Shown here: positions 11,270 through 21,519 of the stretch, piece after piece | Numbering within the stretch: position 1 is the first letter of the stretch | Layout of the letters: each line of letters opens with the position of its first letter | Origin: Hyalella azteca | Lineage: Eukaryota; Arthropoda; Malacostraca; Amphipoda; Hyalellidae | Direction of reading: 5' to 3' | Length of the DNA: 64,000 nt | Assembly: GCF_000764305.2 (NCBI RefSeq) | Contig: NW_025942305.1 | Span: forward strand, 62,001-126,000 | The notes under the pieces: generated by a model | Database searches by the model: none | What the model was told of the DNA's origin: nothing | The model's input: the letters and a program-made list of their open reading frames with translations, nothing else | Position numbers and translations under genes: made by a program

Positions 11270-12091
11270 GGTAAACAATTATTGATCAGTNTCAGGGGCA
11301 ATGAAATTGCTGATCGCGTGGCGAACCTTGCACATGGTGCCGACAGATCATCTCGATCAACACTGTGCTTCAGAGAATCATTGTGCCAGTTGCAAAAGTC
11401 TTTCCTCATTCAGTGGAAGGAACAATGGCATAGAGAGGTGGCATCAACAAGCACTGGCCACTTCCGACTAAGCTTAGAGGACTCAATTAATTATACTGAT
11501 TATGGTGGTCTCAGTAGGAAAATACAATGTGCTGTATCACGACTGTGCCTTGGTCATGCAGGCGTTGGTGCTCACCGCACTCGTTTTAGGATGGCCCAGG
11601 ATCCAGTATGCCCCATTTGTAACCAGGAAGATACAATCTCACACTTTTTGCTAACCTGTTACAAATTTGCAGTGCAGAGAACAGCCTTTGCAGCCACACT
11701 GGCAGACATTGGAGTACCTTGGAGACTAAGCACAGTCTTGGGAGCTGAGATCCCTGCAGCAGAGCGCCCTCGTGTATTTTCTAACCTGTCACAATTTCTG
11801 TTGCAGTCTGGCATGCTGGATTCACTGTGAAACCAAAGGAGCTATAAACAATTGATTTATGTCTTGTTCTAACTAACTTACTCTCAGATTCAGTCTACAG
11901 ATATGAGAAACTAATTGCTGTGAGACCTGCTGCAGCCCCATGGAAACCTGCATTTTGGTGCCAGAGGCAGCACTCTAACTAGCAAAGTACCAAGTTCGGT
12001 GCTCTGCGCTCTGCTCTTTCTCTTTGACAGGGAACAGGCTGGGAGGTGCTTCGTACACCCCAAGTCTTAAAAACCAATTATAAAAAAAAAC
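11270..12091 (+). pseudogene. non-LTR retrotransposon ORF2 3' part (RNase H end + C-terminal CCHC) and 3' tail, copy 2
   Basis: RGNEIADRVANLAH is the last RNase H motif (D in IADR). It is followed by a C-terminal region with RLCLGHAGVGAH and CPICNQEDTISHFLLTC, the zinc-binding C-x2-C-H-C end common in I-superfamily ORF2 proteins. The frame stops at 11,828 and a ~200-bp 3' UTR leads to TTATAAAAAAAAA at 12,091. The one ambiguous base in the window (11,291) lies at the left edge of the RNase H match. The reverse transcriptase is absent. Confidence 0.85.
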
Positions 12092-12734
12092 TAGGTACAT
12101 GGTAACAGACTAATTTGGTGTTACTTTTATTTTCGTACAAAAGCAATATTTTTAATTTTTTCCGTTAATTTGTTGAAGAAATGCCGAAGTTGGGGGTTGG
12201 TGCCGCATGAATTTGAGGTTTTCTCTATTGTACCTTACGTAGGCGCAATTCACGCAACGACTGCAATAACCTCGCCAGGCTATGGCGAATTTAGTGTACC
12301 CATCGTCAATATTGTTGGCGACTCAAGAGTAGGTACTATATATGTATATCTCGCCACTCCCGACGAGTCTCAAGAGCTTCCATTTTATGATATGATCGCG
12401 CAATAAAAAAATGTAGTGACTGTTTTTATCGAAAGTCTAAATATGAGTCACCGTGTACAAGTGTTACATTTAATTTTCAGCTTCTTGGTGTTTCGAAATT
12501 TAATATATTCTAGCGGATTTTCCGAAAGTGGCGACTTATGTGGCATTGACGGCAGTGGACTCTATGGAAAAAAATGAAAATGTAAATCATAGCATAGCAC
12601 GAATCGACGCAGATGATAAGGCCGACGAAGGGCCGAGGGCCTGTCGTCGAGTCTCGTCGTCTTGCATCAAACACTAACTGCTGCAAAAATGGCCACATGA
12701 CCACGTCAAGTCCAAAAATTTTGGCAATGTGCGC

Positions 12735-13190
12735 TCCCTAAGAGCGCCCAGTCCGATTGTCCAGCGGTCGCATTCTGGTACATTCTTCCACGCTGTACAT
12801 ATAAATACGCATAACCGAGTCAAGTCGACTCTTGAAGGCGTTCAACTTTGTCGCCTTGGCAATCTACTCTGGCAGTCCATTCCACCGATCAACCACGCAA
12901 TGAGAGAAGACGTGCCGCCTCGCAGTAGTATTCCACCTTGGTTTCTTTATTTTAAACTGATGGCCCCTGGTGATCCCCTCTGTGTTTTGCGTGAATAAAT
13001 TCTCATTCCTGTAATAGCCATGAGTGTATTTGTAAATTTCTATAAGGTCGCTCATACCTTCTTCAATACTGGACATATGATGAAATTGATAGAAATTATT
13101 GAAATATGCTGTCAATAATGTTGATTCCAATATTATAATTTTACATTTTATGCCTCCAATAGTAAATCTGAAGCGATAAATTTCATGTGC
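12735..13190 (-). pseudogene. C-terminus of a LINE reverse transcriptase ORF (different family)
   Basis: On the minus strand GMSDLIEIYKYTHGYY, TRGHQFKIKKPRW, FSHCVVDRWNGLPE and then, past an in-frame TAG, AKATKLNAFKSRLDS. The pattern RGDLIExYK ... TRGHxxKL ... FSxRVVxxWNxLPExVVxAxxxNxFKxRLD is characteristic of the C-terminal end of CR1/Jockey-like LINE ORF2. The TAG marks it as dead. It runs opposite to the RNase H-bearing family. Confidence 0.75.
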
Positions 13191-13197
13191 CATCTCA

Positions 13198-13445
13198 GCT
13201 GAGGTTAAAGTGGTTAAAGTTCAGAGTACCAGGATTGGAGCAGAGAGGCGCGGGTTCGATCCCAGCTCTGTGCGCCAGTTTCTGGTCAGAATCGGCAAGG
13301 AGGCCGGGCAGTTAAGCACAGCAGAATTGTAGCAGTGAGTTGCGAGTTAGAGACCTCAAAATGCTGTGAATGTTCTGCGATGTTGAGAATCGGTGACAGG
13401 CCTACGGCCTACTAAACGCTGAAACCGCTATTTATATATTTTTTT
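13198..13445 (+). mobile_element. tRNA-derived SINE, copy 1
   Basis: A tRNA-like head has an A-box-like TTAAAGTGGTTAAAG and a perfect B box GGTTCGATCCC (13,253-13,263). A conserved body follows (CAGAATCGGCAAGGAGGCCG, CACAGCAGAATTGTAGCAGT) and a tail AAACCGCTATTTATATAT. The same ~230-bp body recurs in opposite orientation at 50,335-50,570. It would be transcribed by Pol III and mobilised by a LINE partner. Confidence 0.8.
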
Positions 13446-13659
13446 TTATATGGGACCTGCACCTGCCGTTGCGGACGCCTGTTATTTACACAAATCGCGT
13501 TTGTTGTTGTCTCACTCGCATGGTCGCACCGGTCTATGCGCACACGAAGAAAACTTGCTAGTTTATTCTGTTATTTAATCTTTTATCAAGCAATAAACTC
13601 GCTCAGTACTCTTCAAAAACACTATGGCGGAGATTTTTTTGTGTGTACTGTGTTAGTGT

Positions 13660-13920
13660 TTCTGTGAGGCTCACAAGAACACCACACAGCCTCACAGGCA
13701 GACAGGCTCGCAGCACAGTGTGAGCTGCGGGAGAAAGTCAGTTGCGTTCGTCGTGAAAGCACGTGTGAGAATTGCGATCCCTAAAGTAAAGTAACCGGTA
13801 AATTTTGATTCAGATTCTTATAAGTATTCATAACCTTTATTATTTGATTTGTTTCTGCTTTAACCCGACTGGCTTTCTCCCTCAGAGGTTTGCCAGTCCG
13901 CATTGTTTTTTTTTTTTGTT
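13660..13920 (+). mobile_element. 5' UTR of I-like non-LTR retrotransposon (copy 3)
   Basis: AGAAAGTCAGTTGCGTTCGT and CTGGCTTTCTCCCTCAGAGG correspond to the leader of copy 1 (7.74-7.94 kb). It precedes further pieces of the same family (RNase H at 14.67-15.54 kb and 18.0-18.39 kb). Confidence 0.5.
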
Positions 13921-14099
13921 TTTTTTCTCTGTTTGTTTGTCCACTCCACTCCATCTCTGTGTAAGGTATATTTGTCATCACAAGAAATTGTCCTCCGTCT
14001 TGATCCTAGTCTTGCATGGGAGATACAGGCTGTCTTGCTGGGTCTGGGTTTGGTCCCCCAGCACCAGCAGCAGGCTCTGGCTCAGCAGCCTCTAGTACT

Positions 14100-14335
14100 G
14101 CACCTGCCACGAAGCCATGCTGGCAACCAGTCAATAAACTGTTGTCACTCAAATGCCGCATAACCTTATGCCTAACTATTCCCTCCATAACCTTGCAGAC
14201 TATACTAGTGAGACTGACTGGCCTATAATTACCAGGATTTGCTTTATCTCCTTTCTTAAACAAGGGTGTGACCTGAGCATCCCACTGAGCATCACTATTT
14301 ATTATTATTGATAATAGCAGGGCTGACCCATGGTT
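14100..14335 (-). pseudogene. reverse transcriptase fragment of a LINE, antisense
   Basis: On the minus strand the frame reads DAQVTPLFKKGDKANPGNYRP, VSLTSIVCKVMEGIVRH and LTGCQHGFVAG. These are RT block 1-2 landmarks (LFKKGD, NYRPVSL, CK..E.I, QHGF) of CR1/Jockey-type LINEs. No catalytic YADD block is present. It may belong with the LINE C-terminus at 12.7-13.2 kb, which has the same orientation, the two being separated by later insertions. Confidence 0.8.
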
Positions 14336-14670
14336 GGGCTGACCGGTCCCGGTCAAGATTTTAGTGAGATGGAATGGAGTTAATTGTAGTACTGTAGTAT
14401 TCGGATCGGTCCGCAGGACGCCCGAACGCATCACGCGCGTCACGCGGGTGGTTTCATTGCACCCCTTCAGCTCCGATTCAGATATTTGTTCACCAAGTGG
14501 GCTATCAGATATTTGTACATGCCTGCAGATGATCATGTGCCAACCATGCTAGGGTTCTCAGATCGGGGAGTTTATGGCAACACGCCTTACACTGCCAGAG
14601 CACGTGCAAACTTCCAAAACCTGGGCCTTACACTTCCTCAGCCGCCCGGGCTCAGCGTGCTGCAACTCCT

Positions 14671-15545
14671 TTGATAAACCCAATTCCTTCTCAAGTGGAC
14701 ATTACTTCAAGTATACTGATCAACTCACAAAACAGTTCCTTAATTAATATGCCACATGAATTAATTCAGAATTGCTTCAATGATTTCTGGCTGCAACACT
14801 ATCCTAAGCATATCCAAATCTATATGGACGGTTCAAGAACTGGTGATGGGTCAGTTTCTGCTGGAATTTTTGTGCCTTCAACCCAGTTGGCAACAGGGTG
14901 GCTGCTTCAACGAGAGCACACTGCATAGTGGCAAACCAGAGATTTTTTGGAATCAGTTCATTTTTAATTTTCCCAAAACTCAAGATTTAAACCAATTTCT
15001 CAAGTATGATAATGCTGGTATCCATGATACTTTACTGGTCTACTTATAGGACTCAAAAATGAACTTGAGGGAGAGTCTAAAAAACTCTCTGCTTTGTCAC
15101 TATGGCACACTGTGCTTGCTGCTGAGCTGTTTGCCATACACAAGGCCATGCAGCTTGCCACTGAAGATGTATCTATGAAGGAGGAGCCAGTTTTGATTCT
15201 GTCTGATTCAAGCCTTTCAATTCAGTTTCAAGGTCCGCTGTGCAGCTTTTGTCTTGTTTGTCGGGGCTGTCTCACCGCACAGTTGTCTTCAAGATACATG
15301 AGTTGATGCTGGTCAAGGGACTTGACAGAGTGGTTATTTGCTGGATCAGGGGACACAGCGGTATCCGTGGAAATGAAGTGGCAGACAGGGCAGCAAACCT
15401 TGCGCACTCTAATGACCGCACAGCAAGATCTCAACTGTGCTTTGAACTTTTGAAGAATGGATTTTCACTGTGAAGTCACTCACCAGTCACCAATCAAGAA
15501 TGGGCTTGCCAATGGTCAGATGACGTACAAGAAACAGGAAAAGGT
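14671..15545 (+). pseudogene. RNase H domain of I-like retrotransposon ORF2, broken, 5' part
   Basis: IQIYMDGSRTGDGSVSAGIF holds the first catalytic Asp; AAELFAIHKAMQLA the Glu; LILSDSSLSIQ the second Asp; WIRGHSGIRGNEVADRAANL the His and last Asp. The pieces lie in three different frames and are interrupted by a ~130-bp insertion at 14,930-15,060. The ORF then runs into the TIR element at 15,546 and resumes at 18,002. RNase H would remove the RNA strand during retrotransposition. Confidence 0.85.
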
Positions 15546-18001
15546 AGGTATGTGCACAAACGACCGTAACGACGTACGAACCACAACAAACCAAGCAAAA
15601 TGGCGGACCAGCAATTTTCGTTAGCGCGCGCGGAAGACATTTAGTTCTGCAAGTCCTGTCCGACCAAAACCATTATTCAACCGGATTATGCTTGGAAATG
15701 AACAAAAAAAACTTTAATTATGACGACGCCATCTCATTTTTCGAGAAATCAGCATAGTTTACTTGAGGGCATTCACAAAGGGTGCCATTTTGTGCTGAAA
15801 ATAAAATGTGATATCGTATTACAAAATTTACCAAAATGTTATCAGAGCAAGCTAAGAGTTCTTTGAACATGCTTGTAACATGTCAGAAGCTCTGCCTATC
15901 ATCAAATCGGGATGGTGAGGTCTGATAAAAAGACGATTTTTGGTTTGAGATCTGACCTGTGAATGACATCCGAAATGGCGTTTCGTGATGCGGTACTATA
16001 GTACCGCATCACGAACGAGACATAAGATGAGACATAGGAAGTATAGGACAAGACATAAGACGAGACATGAGATTGGACATGAGATAAGGAGACGAGACAC
16101 GAGACAAGACTTGAGACAAGCATGAGACGAGGCATGAGACGAGACGTGAGATGAGATGCGAGGCAATACATGAGACAAGTATGAGACGAGACGTTAGATG
16201 AGACATGAGACAAGACATGAGATGAGACGAGGCACGAGACAAGACATGAGACGAGGCATGAGACAAGACATGAGACGAGACGAGACATAAGACGATACAA
16301 GACATGAGATGAGACAAGACATGAAATGAGACGAGACATGAAATGAGACGAGACATGAAATGAGACGAGACATGAAATGAGACGAGACATGAAATGAGAC
16401 GAGACATGAAATGAGACGAGGCATGAGACGAGGCACGAGATGAGGCATGAGACGAGGCATGAGATGAGGCACGAGACGAGGCATGAGATGAGGCATGAGA
16501 CAAGACATGAGATGAGGCACGAGACAAGACATGAGATGAGGCACGAGACATGAGATGAGATGAGACATGAAACAAGACATGAGATGAGACATGAGACAAG
16601 ACATGAGATGAGACGAGATGAGACGTGACATGATGATGATCAGTGTTTAATATTATTATTGATATCAATATTCATTAATATTTATTATAATTAGTTAAGA
16701 ATTAATATTATTAAAAATTAATAATATTATTATTACTAGCACATTTTATTTATGTATTCTATTTAATTTCATATTTTTAAGCTCAATTATGGTGCCAAGA
16801 CCATGAAACTGAAATTTATTCCATCCAATTCTGCCTTTAAGTCAGTATGGAATTCTGTATAGGTAATATATTCTCATGTCCATATATGAAAACGTATCGA
16901 AAAACCAACCCTACGGTTCCTACCAGCTACCACCGCGTTGGACCACCTTCCACTGCAATGAAAATAGATCAACTGGAGCTCATTAGAAATAGTCCCGCTT
17001 CCGAAATCGCGCGTAGTTTGAAATCCAATCCCGTGTTGCGAACGCCTAATCAAGTTAACTAGTCTTCTATCTGTAGGGTAGTAGACAAATTATTGCAATG
17101 AATAAGTTCTAAAATAAAAAAAACACATCCAGAATAGATAAAAAATTCTCACGATTGGACGATGTTGCGGTCCGGTCAGCAGGGGTTCACAAAAGCTATG
17201 TGAAGATTAGCTCAATCACCCTAAGCTACAATACCTAGCTAAGCCTACCTCCAACCCGGAGAACAAATTTGGGACAATGAAACACAGGTCATTCCCAAAC
17301 AACACTATACTTAAGCTAAGAACACAGTCAAGAGCCATTAGTACAAGATAATCCCGAGGGCACCAAATATCCTTCACAGGATAAGCTAGGCAACCACCCT
17401 CCAGAGGAAAATCCCTCATGGGTGACTGCAATATTCTGTCCGAGAGCCGAATTGTACAATATGGTCCAACTTTGCAGTAAACAATAATTTTAAACAGAAC
17501 ATCCTAACCTGCAACACAAGGGAATTAAGATTACAGTAAGATAAGCAATAGCCCAGAAGTCTTGGTTGGCATGGAGACAAATAAAGGTCCTGGAAAGGAG
17601 AGCACAGTAAGAAATGGTGGTGATTCCTCAACAGTAGACTAGCACAGTAAGAGCACTCTTTACCTGGTCCATGGATCACCCTGATGTATAGCACTAAGGC
17701 AGTGTAGTTGCATCACTCTCATAGACACCACAGGCACACCCAAGCACTCCCCCTCACAACAAGACCCCAGGTACTCACCGGTCTGGACGTAGGAAACCTA
17801 CAAATGATAGTTTTTCCAAAAAAAGTGACAGAAGTTGGTCCATTTTTGGGGTGAAATTGAAAAAAGGAAAAAATTCATATCTTTTTCATTTTTCGACCTA
17901 CTCCACTCATACTTATGTGATATTTTTCTAAATTTTTTTCTCTTTTCAGCAGTATAATTTTCATTATGATCAAAGGGAAAAATTTTTTTTTTGTGCACAT
18001 A
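15546..18001. mobile_element. TIR DNA element inserted in retrotransposon ORF (TAGGTATGTGCACAAA termini)
   Basis: The left terminus TAGGTATGTGCACAAA is mirrored by TTTGTGCACATACCTA at the right. GAAAAGG directly precedes the left end and directly follows the right end, consistent with a 7-bp (or decayed 8-bp) target duplication. The RNase H/C-terminal ORF on either side lines up with the uninterrupted copy at 11.3-11.8 kb when this segment is removed. The element is ~2.46 kb with a unique ~440-bp left part, a ~630-bp purine satellite, an AT-rich block, and a right part with a run of weak ORFs. No transposase could be recognised, so it is likely non-autonomous. TIR start and duplication length are hAT/P-like, but the superfamily is not settled. 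Confidence 0.85.
16010..16640. repeat. long purine-rich satellite inside the TIR element
   Basis: About 630 bp of GAGACGAGACATGAAATGAG and GAGATGAGGCACGAGACAAG variants, with an internal perfect 20-bp higher-order repeat (16,305-16,410). A/G-rich on the plus strand. It is the same motif as at 10,000-10,270. Confidence 0.95.
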
Positions 18002-18580
18002 CCTAGAAAAGGGACCTTCCGAAGAAGTTTGGGACCTGAGATATCTTATGTGGACTATGGATTGCTGCCACGCTCAGTTGAATGCGCTGTGTCACGTCTA
18101 TGCCTTGGGCATGCAGGCGTCAATGCTCATCTGGCCAGATTCAATTTAGCTGACTCAAGTAACTGCCCAATATGCAATGTGGAGGGCACAATCAGGCACC
18201 TCATCCTGCACTGCACACAATTCATCAACCAGCGAAGAAATTTCCGTACTAGACTGGAGGGTCTTTCTCTGCCCTGGGATCTCTCCTCAGCTCTCGGCGG
18301 TGGGGATGCCCCAATGAGGAGACGCACCGCTGCCATCCGACATCTTGGTCAATATTTGCTTAACTGCAACATGGTGACCAGGCTGTAAATATTCTACCAA
18401 GCCTAATTGTACCTTTTCTTTTCAGTATTTACTGCCGCACTGGCTGGTGGAGGTGCTAGAAAGTAAACTAGTAAAGAGATCTAAAAGTGAAGTGAAGTGT
18501 CCAAAACCCCATTTATGCTCAAGCTGCGAGGTGTGCTACCGGCATACCCGAAGCCTACAAATCAATTATAAAAAAAAGAC
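18002..18580 (+). pseudogene. C-terminal zinc region and 3' tail of the interrupted retrotransposon
   Basis: After the TIR element the frame resumes with GTFRRSLGPEISYVDYGLLP, VSRLCLGHAGVNAH and CPICNVEGTIRHLILHC, closely parallel to copy 2. It stops at 18,388. The 3' UTR ends with GTGTGCTACCGGCATACCCG, AATCAATTAT and A8 at 18,580, matching copy 1's tail. Confidence 0.88.
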
Positions 18581-20616
18581 ACGCGGGTGAGGCTGGACTT
18601 TCAGTTGGACGGAGCTAGTGCTGTGACTCTCGTATGATGCAAAGACGGTGCCGCAAAGTGAAGGGCATGCCTTGAGTAAAAGCTAACCTGGGGACACCTA
18701 TTGTTGGGTCACCCACTGGCCACTGGTGTGTTTAACCGTGTGTATGAAACTATGATTGAATATAGTTTGGGTTTGCATTTTGGTGCTAAATTACTTTCTT
18801 GGTTCATATTATAGAATAGAAGTGTCGGCGTTGAAGAAATAGGCCCATGGCCTATTGCAGAATGGGTCGAGTGTGCATTACCTGCACCTGGTGATGACCT
18901 TTGTGGGGAGGGGAGGGGGAGAGGCTCTGCTTTCGTTTCAGGCATCCTCCTCTCCCCTTCCTCAAAATCCTCAGCCTCCCAGGTGCAGGTGGGGGCACCA
19001 TTGTCATTAATTATTTAATTACTAAGTCGGACTTAGACTTCTTTGGCACTAGGATCATAGGATTAGGATGCACAGTCTGAACTGGTTGTTTGGCCTCCTC
19101 TCTCTGACATCTGACTCTGAGGAGGCCCTTGTGTATGAATAGATCAATGTGGGAAACCCATGTTTTGGGAATTTATTGACATGTAGGCTAAGTTATGAAA
19201 CCCTTAGTTTCATGAATAATGATCTTTTACAGACAATCTTGCGCGGCTCTGCCATGTTTCGCGACTGGACAGTGTTCCGCAGCTCTGCCGTGTTTTGCGG
19301 CTCTGCCGTGTTCACGGATTTGTCGTGTTCACGGATTTGCCGTGTTTCACGGCTTAGTCGTGTTTCATGGCTTTGCCGTGTTTCTCGGCTCTGCCGTGTT
19401 CCACGGCTCTGCCATCAGTGCCGTGTTTTACAGCTCCGCTGTGGTGTGTTCTCTCCAACAGGTGCTAAGAATAGGAAGATCTTGAGATAGGCAGGGAGCT
19501 GGAGTTAGGCAGGGTTGTGTACTGATTAAGAGTAACTGTGAAGTCCAAAATGCATCACATGAACTTGTGAAGAAATTACTTAGGCACTTATAACTCAAAA
19601 CCCTGTCATGGGGCCACATTGGACAAGTTTTCAGAGGCTCCCACAAATTTGAAACAAAAGAAAGAAAGACACGCAGGTGCTGCTGCTGTGTGGGTGCTGT
19701 CTGTGCAGACTGTGCTGAGTGGACATTGTGCACGGTTGAGCCGTTATCCGTGAGATGGTAGCAACTCAATCACGTGAGGTGGTCTATGGGTGTTACCCGT
19801 GCCGTGACTGTGAGGTGGTCTTGGACCAAGATAGAGGATGACTCCATCATATCCTTATCCTCGAAAAATTAATTCTCAATCAGTTAAGAACCTTGAGGCT
19901 AGAGGCTTAGAGCCTAGAAGAGAAGTTAGAACTTAGAACCATGTCTAAAAATCAAGAAAAGTATATAATTATGATACAAGAGACAGACTGACAGAGTAGT
20001 AGTGATTTTTTTCATTCTGCAAAAAATGTTCATTTATTTCCTTCTAAGAAAAATATGACTAAACAACACTGCCAGTTAGTCATCTTGCATAGTATTCACT
20101 ATTCACTACACAGTTCTGTATCTGTGTGTATATATAGAGTAGGCTATGCCACATTGTCTGCCAGACAATCTACCAATTGCCATGAACTATGAAGTAAACT
20201 GACAATCAAAGAGAACTTGGTGTTGATGATACATATTTGAATTTGACTGGGCAATATTGCATGCAATCCATGCATGGATTTGTTTCAAATCTGGTTTTGA
20301 CTTATCACTTATGTAGCAGCTAGCCTGCTACCATTAGGTAAGGCCTAACTAAGTGAGACTGTGACTAGTGTGAGACTAACTGTGAGTTAGCTGCTTCTGA
20401 GTTTTTACTCACTGCTAGTGCTTGGTTACATAGCTTTGTATTTAAACAAATATAATCTGTTTAAATTTACCAACAGTATGATATATGATTATTAGCCTAT
20501 CTGATTTTTTGCTTTTGGACATGGTAAAAATTCAAAGCATTTCCAAAGATCAAAATTGAAAGTAAAATTGCTGAAAACTCAAAAATTTATTAGGAAGAAA
20601 CAAGATTATATATTCC
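18581..20616. other. 5' flank of the helicase gene, no gene recognised
   Basis: Mixed unique sequence. A minisatellite of GCCGTGTTNCNCGGCTNTGC-like units lies at 19,236-19,440. Nothing resembling a coding exon was supported. The untranslated first exon and promoter of the helicase gene may lie here but could not be located. Confidence 0.4.
19236..19440. repeat. minisatellite, ~18-bp unit
   Basis: About ten units around TCTGCCGTGTTCCGCGGC with substitutions, ending at GCTCCGCTGTGG. Located 1.2 kb upstream of the first recognised helicase exon. Confidence 0.85.
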
Positions 20617-21519
20617 ATGACAATGACTGATAATTCTAAAGCATGGCTGAATAATTTCACCATGAAAAAACAATTAACTTCCAACTACAGTACGAGGCAT
20701 TCAGGTGAGAAAAGATGTTTGATGTATTTTATAAATTATTCATTTGGTATTAACTTTGTAACAACTTTTGTTATTTGTCATTTTGTAAAACTATTTGCGG
20801 ATCTATTCATCATGAATTGCCATTCATTTGTCTGTCTTACCTTTTGAATGCAATGGCACCTCTAAAATATAGATGGCTTTCTGTAAGCTCAATTTTCTTA
20901 TTATCATTATCAACAAAACATTCAAATTTTTTTAACTGTGTTGCATATACATAAACTCTTCCATTAATGGAAAATCTATAATTTCCAAGAATTATGCCCA
21001 TTATATTATATGTAATGGAGTTTCATTATTGTTATCCTGATCCCTGAAATAACTTCTCTCATATTAATTTACTCCTTAATTTATGTTGAATACTAGAAGC
21101 TTGAAAAGTTTTATGTTTATTTGCCAATTGCATTTTGATTGGTTAATTTGGTTCAAATTCATGCTTGTAATTATTTGATTCATTGTAAACTAATGCCATC
21201 TTCACACTATTCCATGGACACATGGATGTTTATAAAGGAATATACCTCAGAATTTGCTATATGATCGTCATGTAAAGTTGACGGAAGTTTTATGATTTTT
21301 TTTGTATTGTTTTTGTAATGCTTTGTCTATGTTGGCACCACTGCAGGACCTCACCACCGCCCCCGGTTCTTGTGTGAGCTCCAAGTGCCGACATACGCCT
21401 ACACCGCCATCGGCAACTCCACCAGCAAGAAACAAGCAGAAGCAAATGCAGCCAAAGACTTCATACAGTTCCTCATCAGGAAAGGGGAAGTGACAATTCA
21501 GGATGTGCCGTTCCTCATG
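20617..21519 (+). CDS. DHX9: DHX9 exons 1-2: N-terminal dsRNA-binding domain 1
   Basis: Exon 2 (21347-21519) reads [10 protein letters not shown], then [20 protein letters not shown] and [10 protein letters not shown], the beta strands and final KKxAExxAA helix of DHX9 dsRBD1. Exon 1 (20617-20704) supplies the first helix, with KAWLNNF and [11 protein letters not shown]. It starts at an ATG, ends in one base before GTGAGA, and exon 2 begins with two bases, so the split codon GGA restores a Gly where DHX9 proteins have one. The helix in exon 1 is divergent from the usual FLYxWCxKK form, so an additional upstream exon or start cannot be excluded. No promoter was identified; the preceding 2 kb is ordinary AT-rich sequence. 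Confidence 0.85.

Noticed and set aside
12170..12406. 78-codon plus-strand frame (MLKKCRSWGLVPHEF...)
   Set aside because: Unrecognised and isolated between transposon fragments; coding potential not supported.
13253..13263. A genuine tRNA gene, because of the B-box GGTTCGATCCC
   Set aside because: No cloverleaf with acceptor stem could be formed, and the body and tail match another dispersed copy, so it is a SINE.
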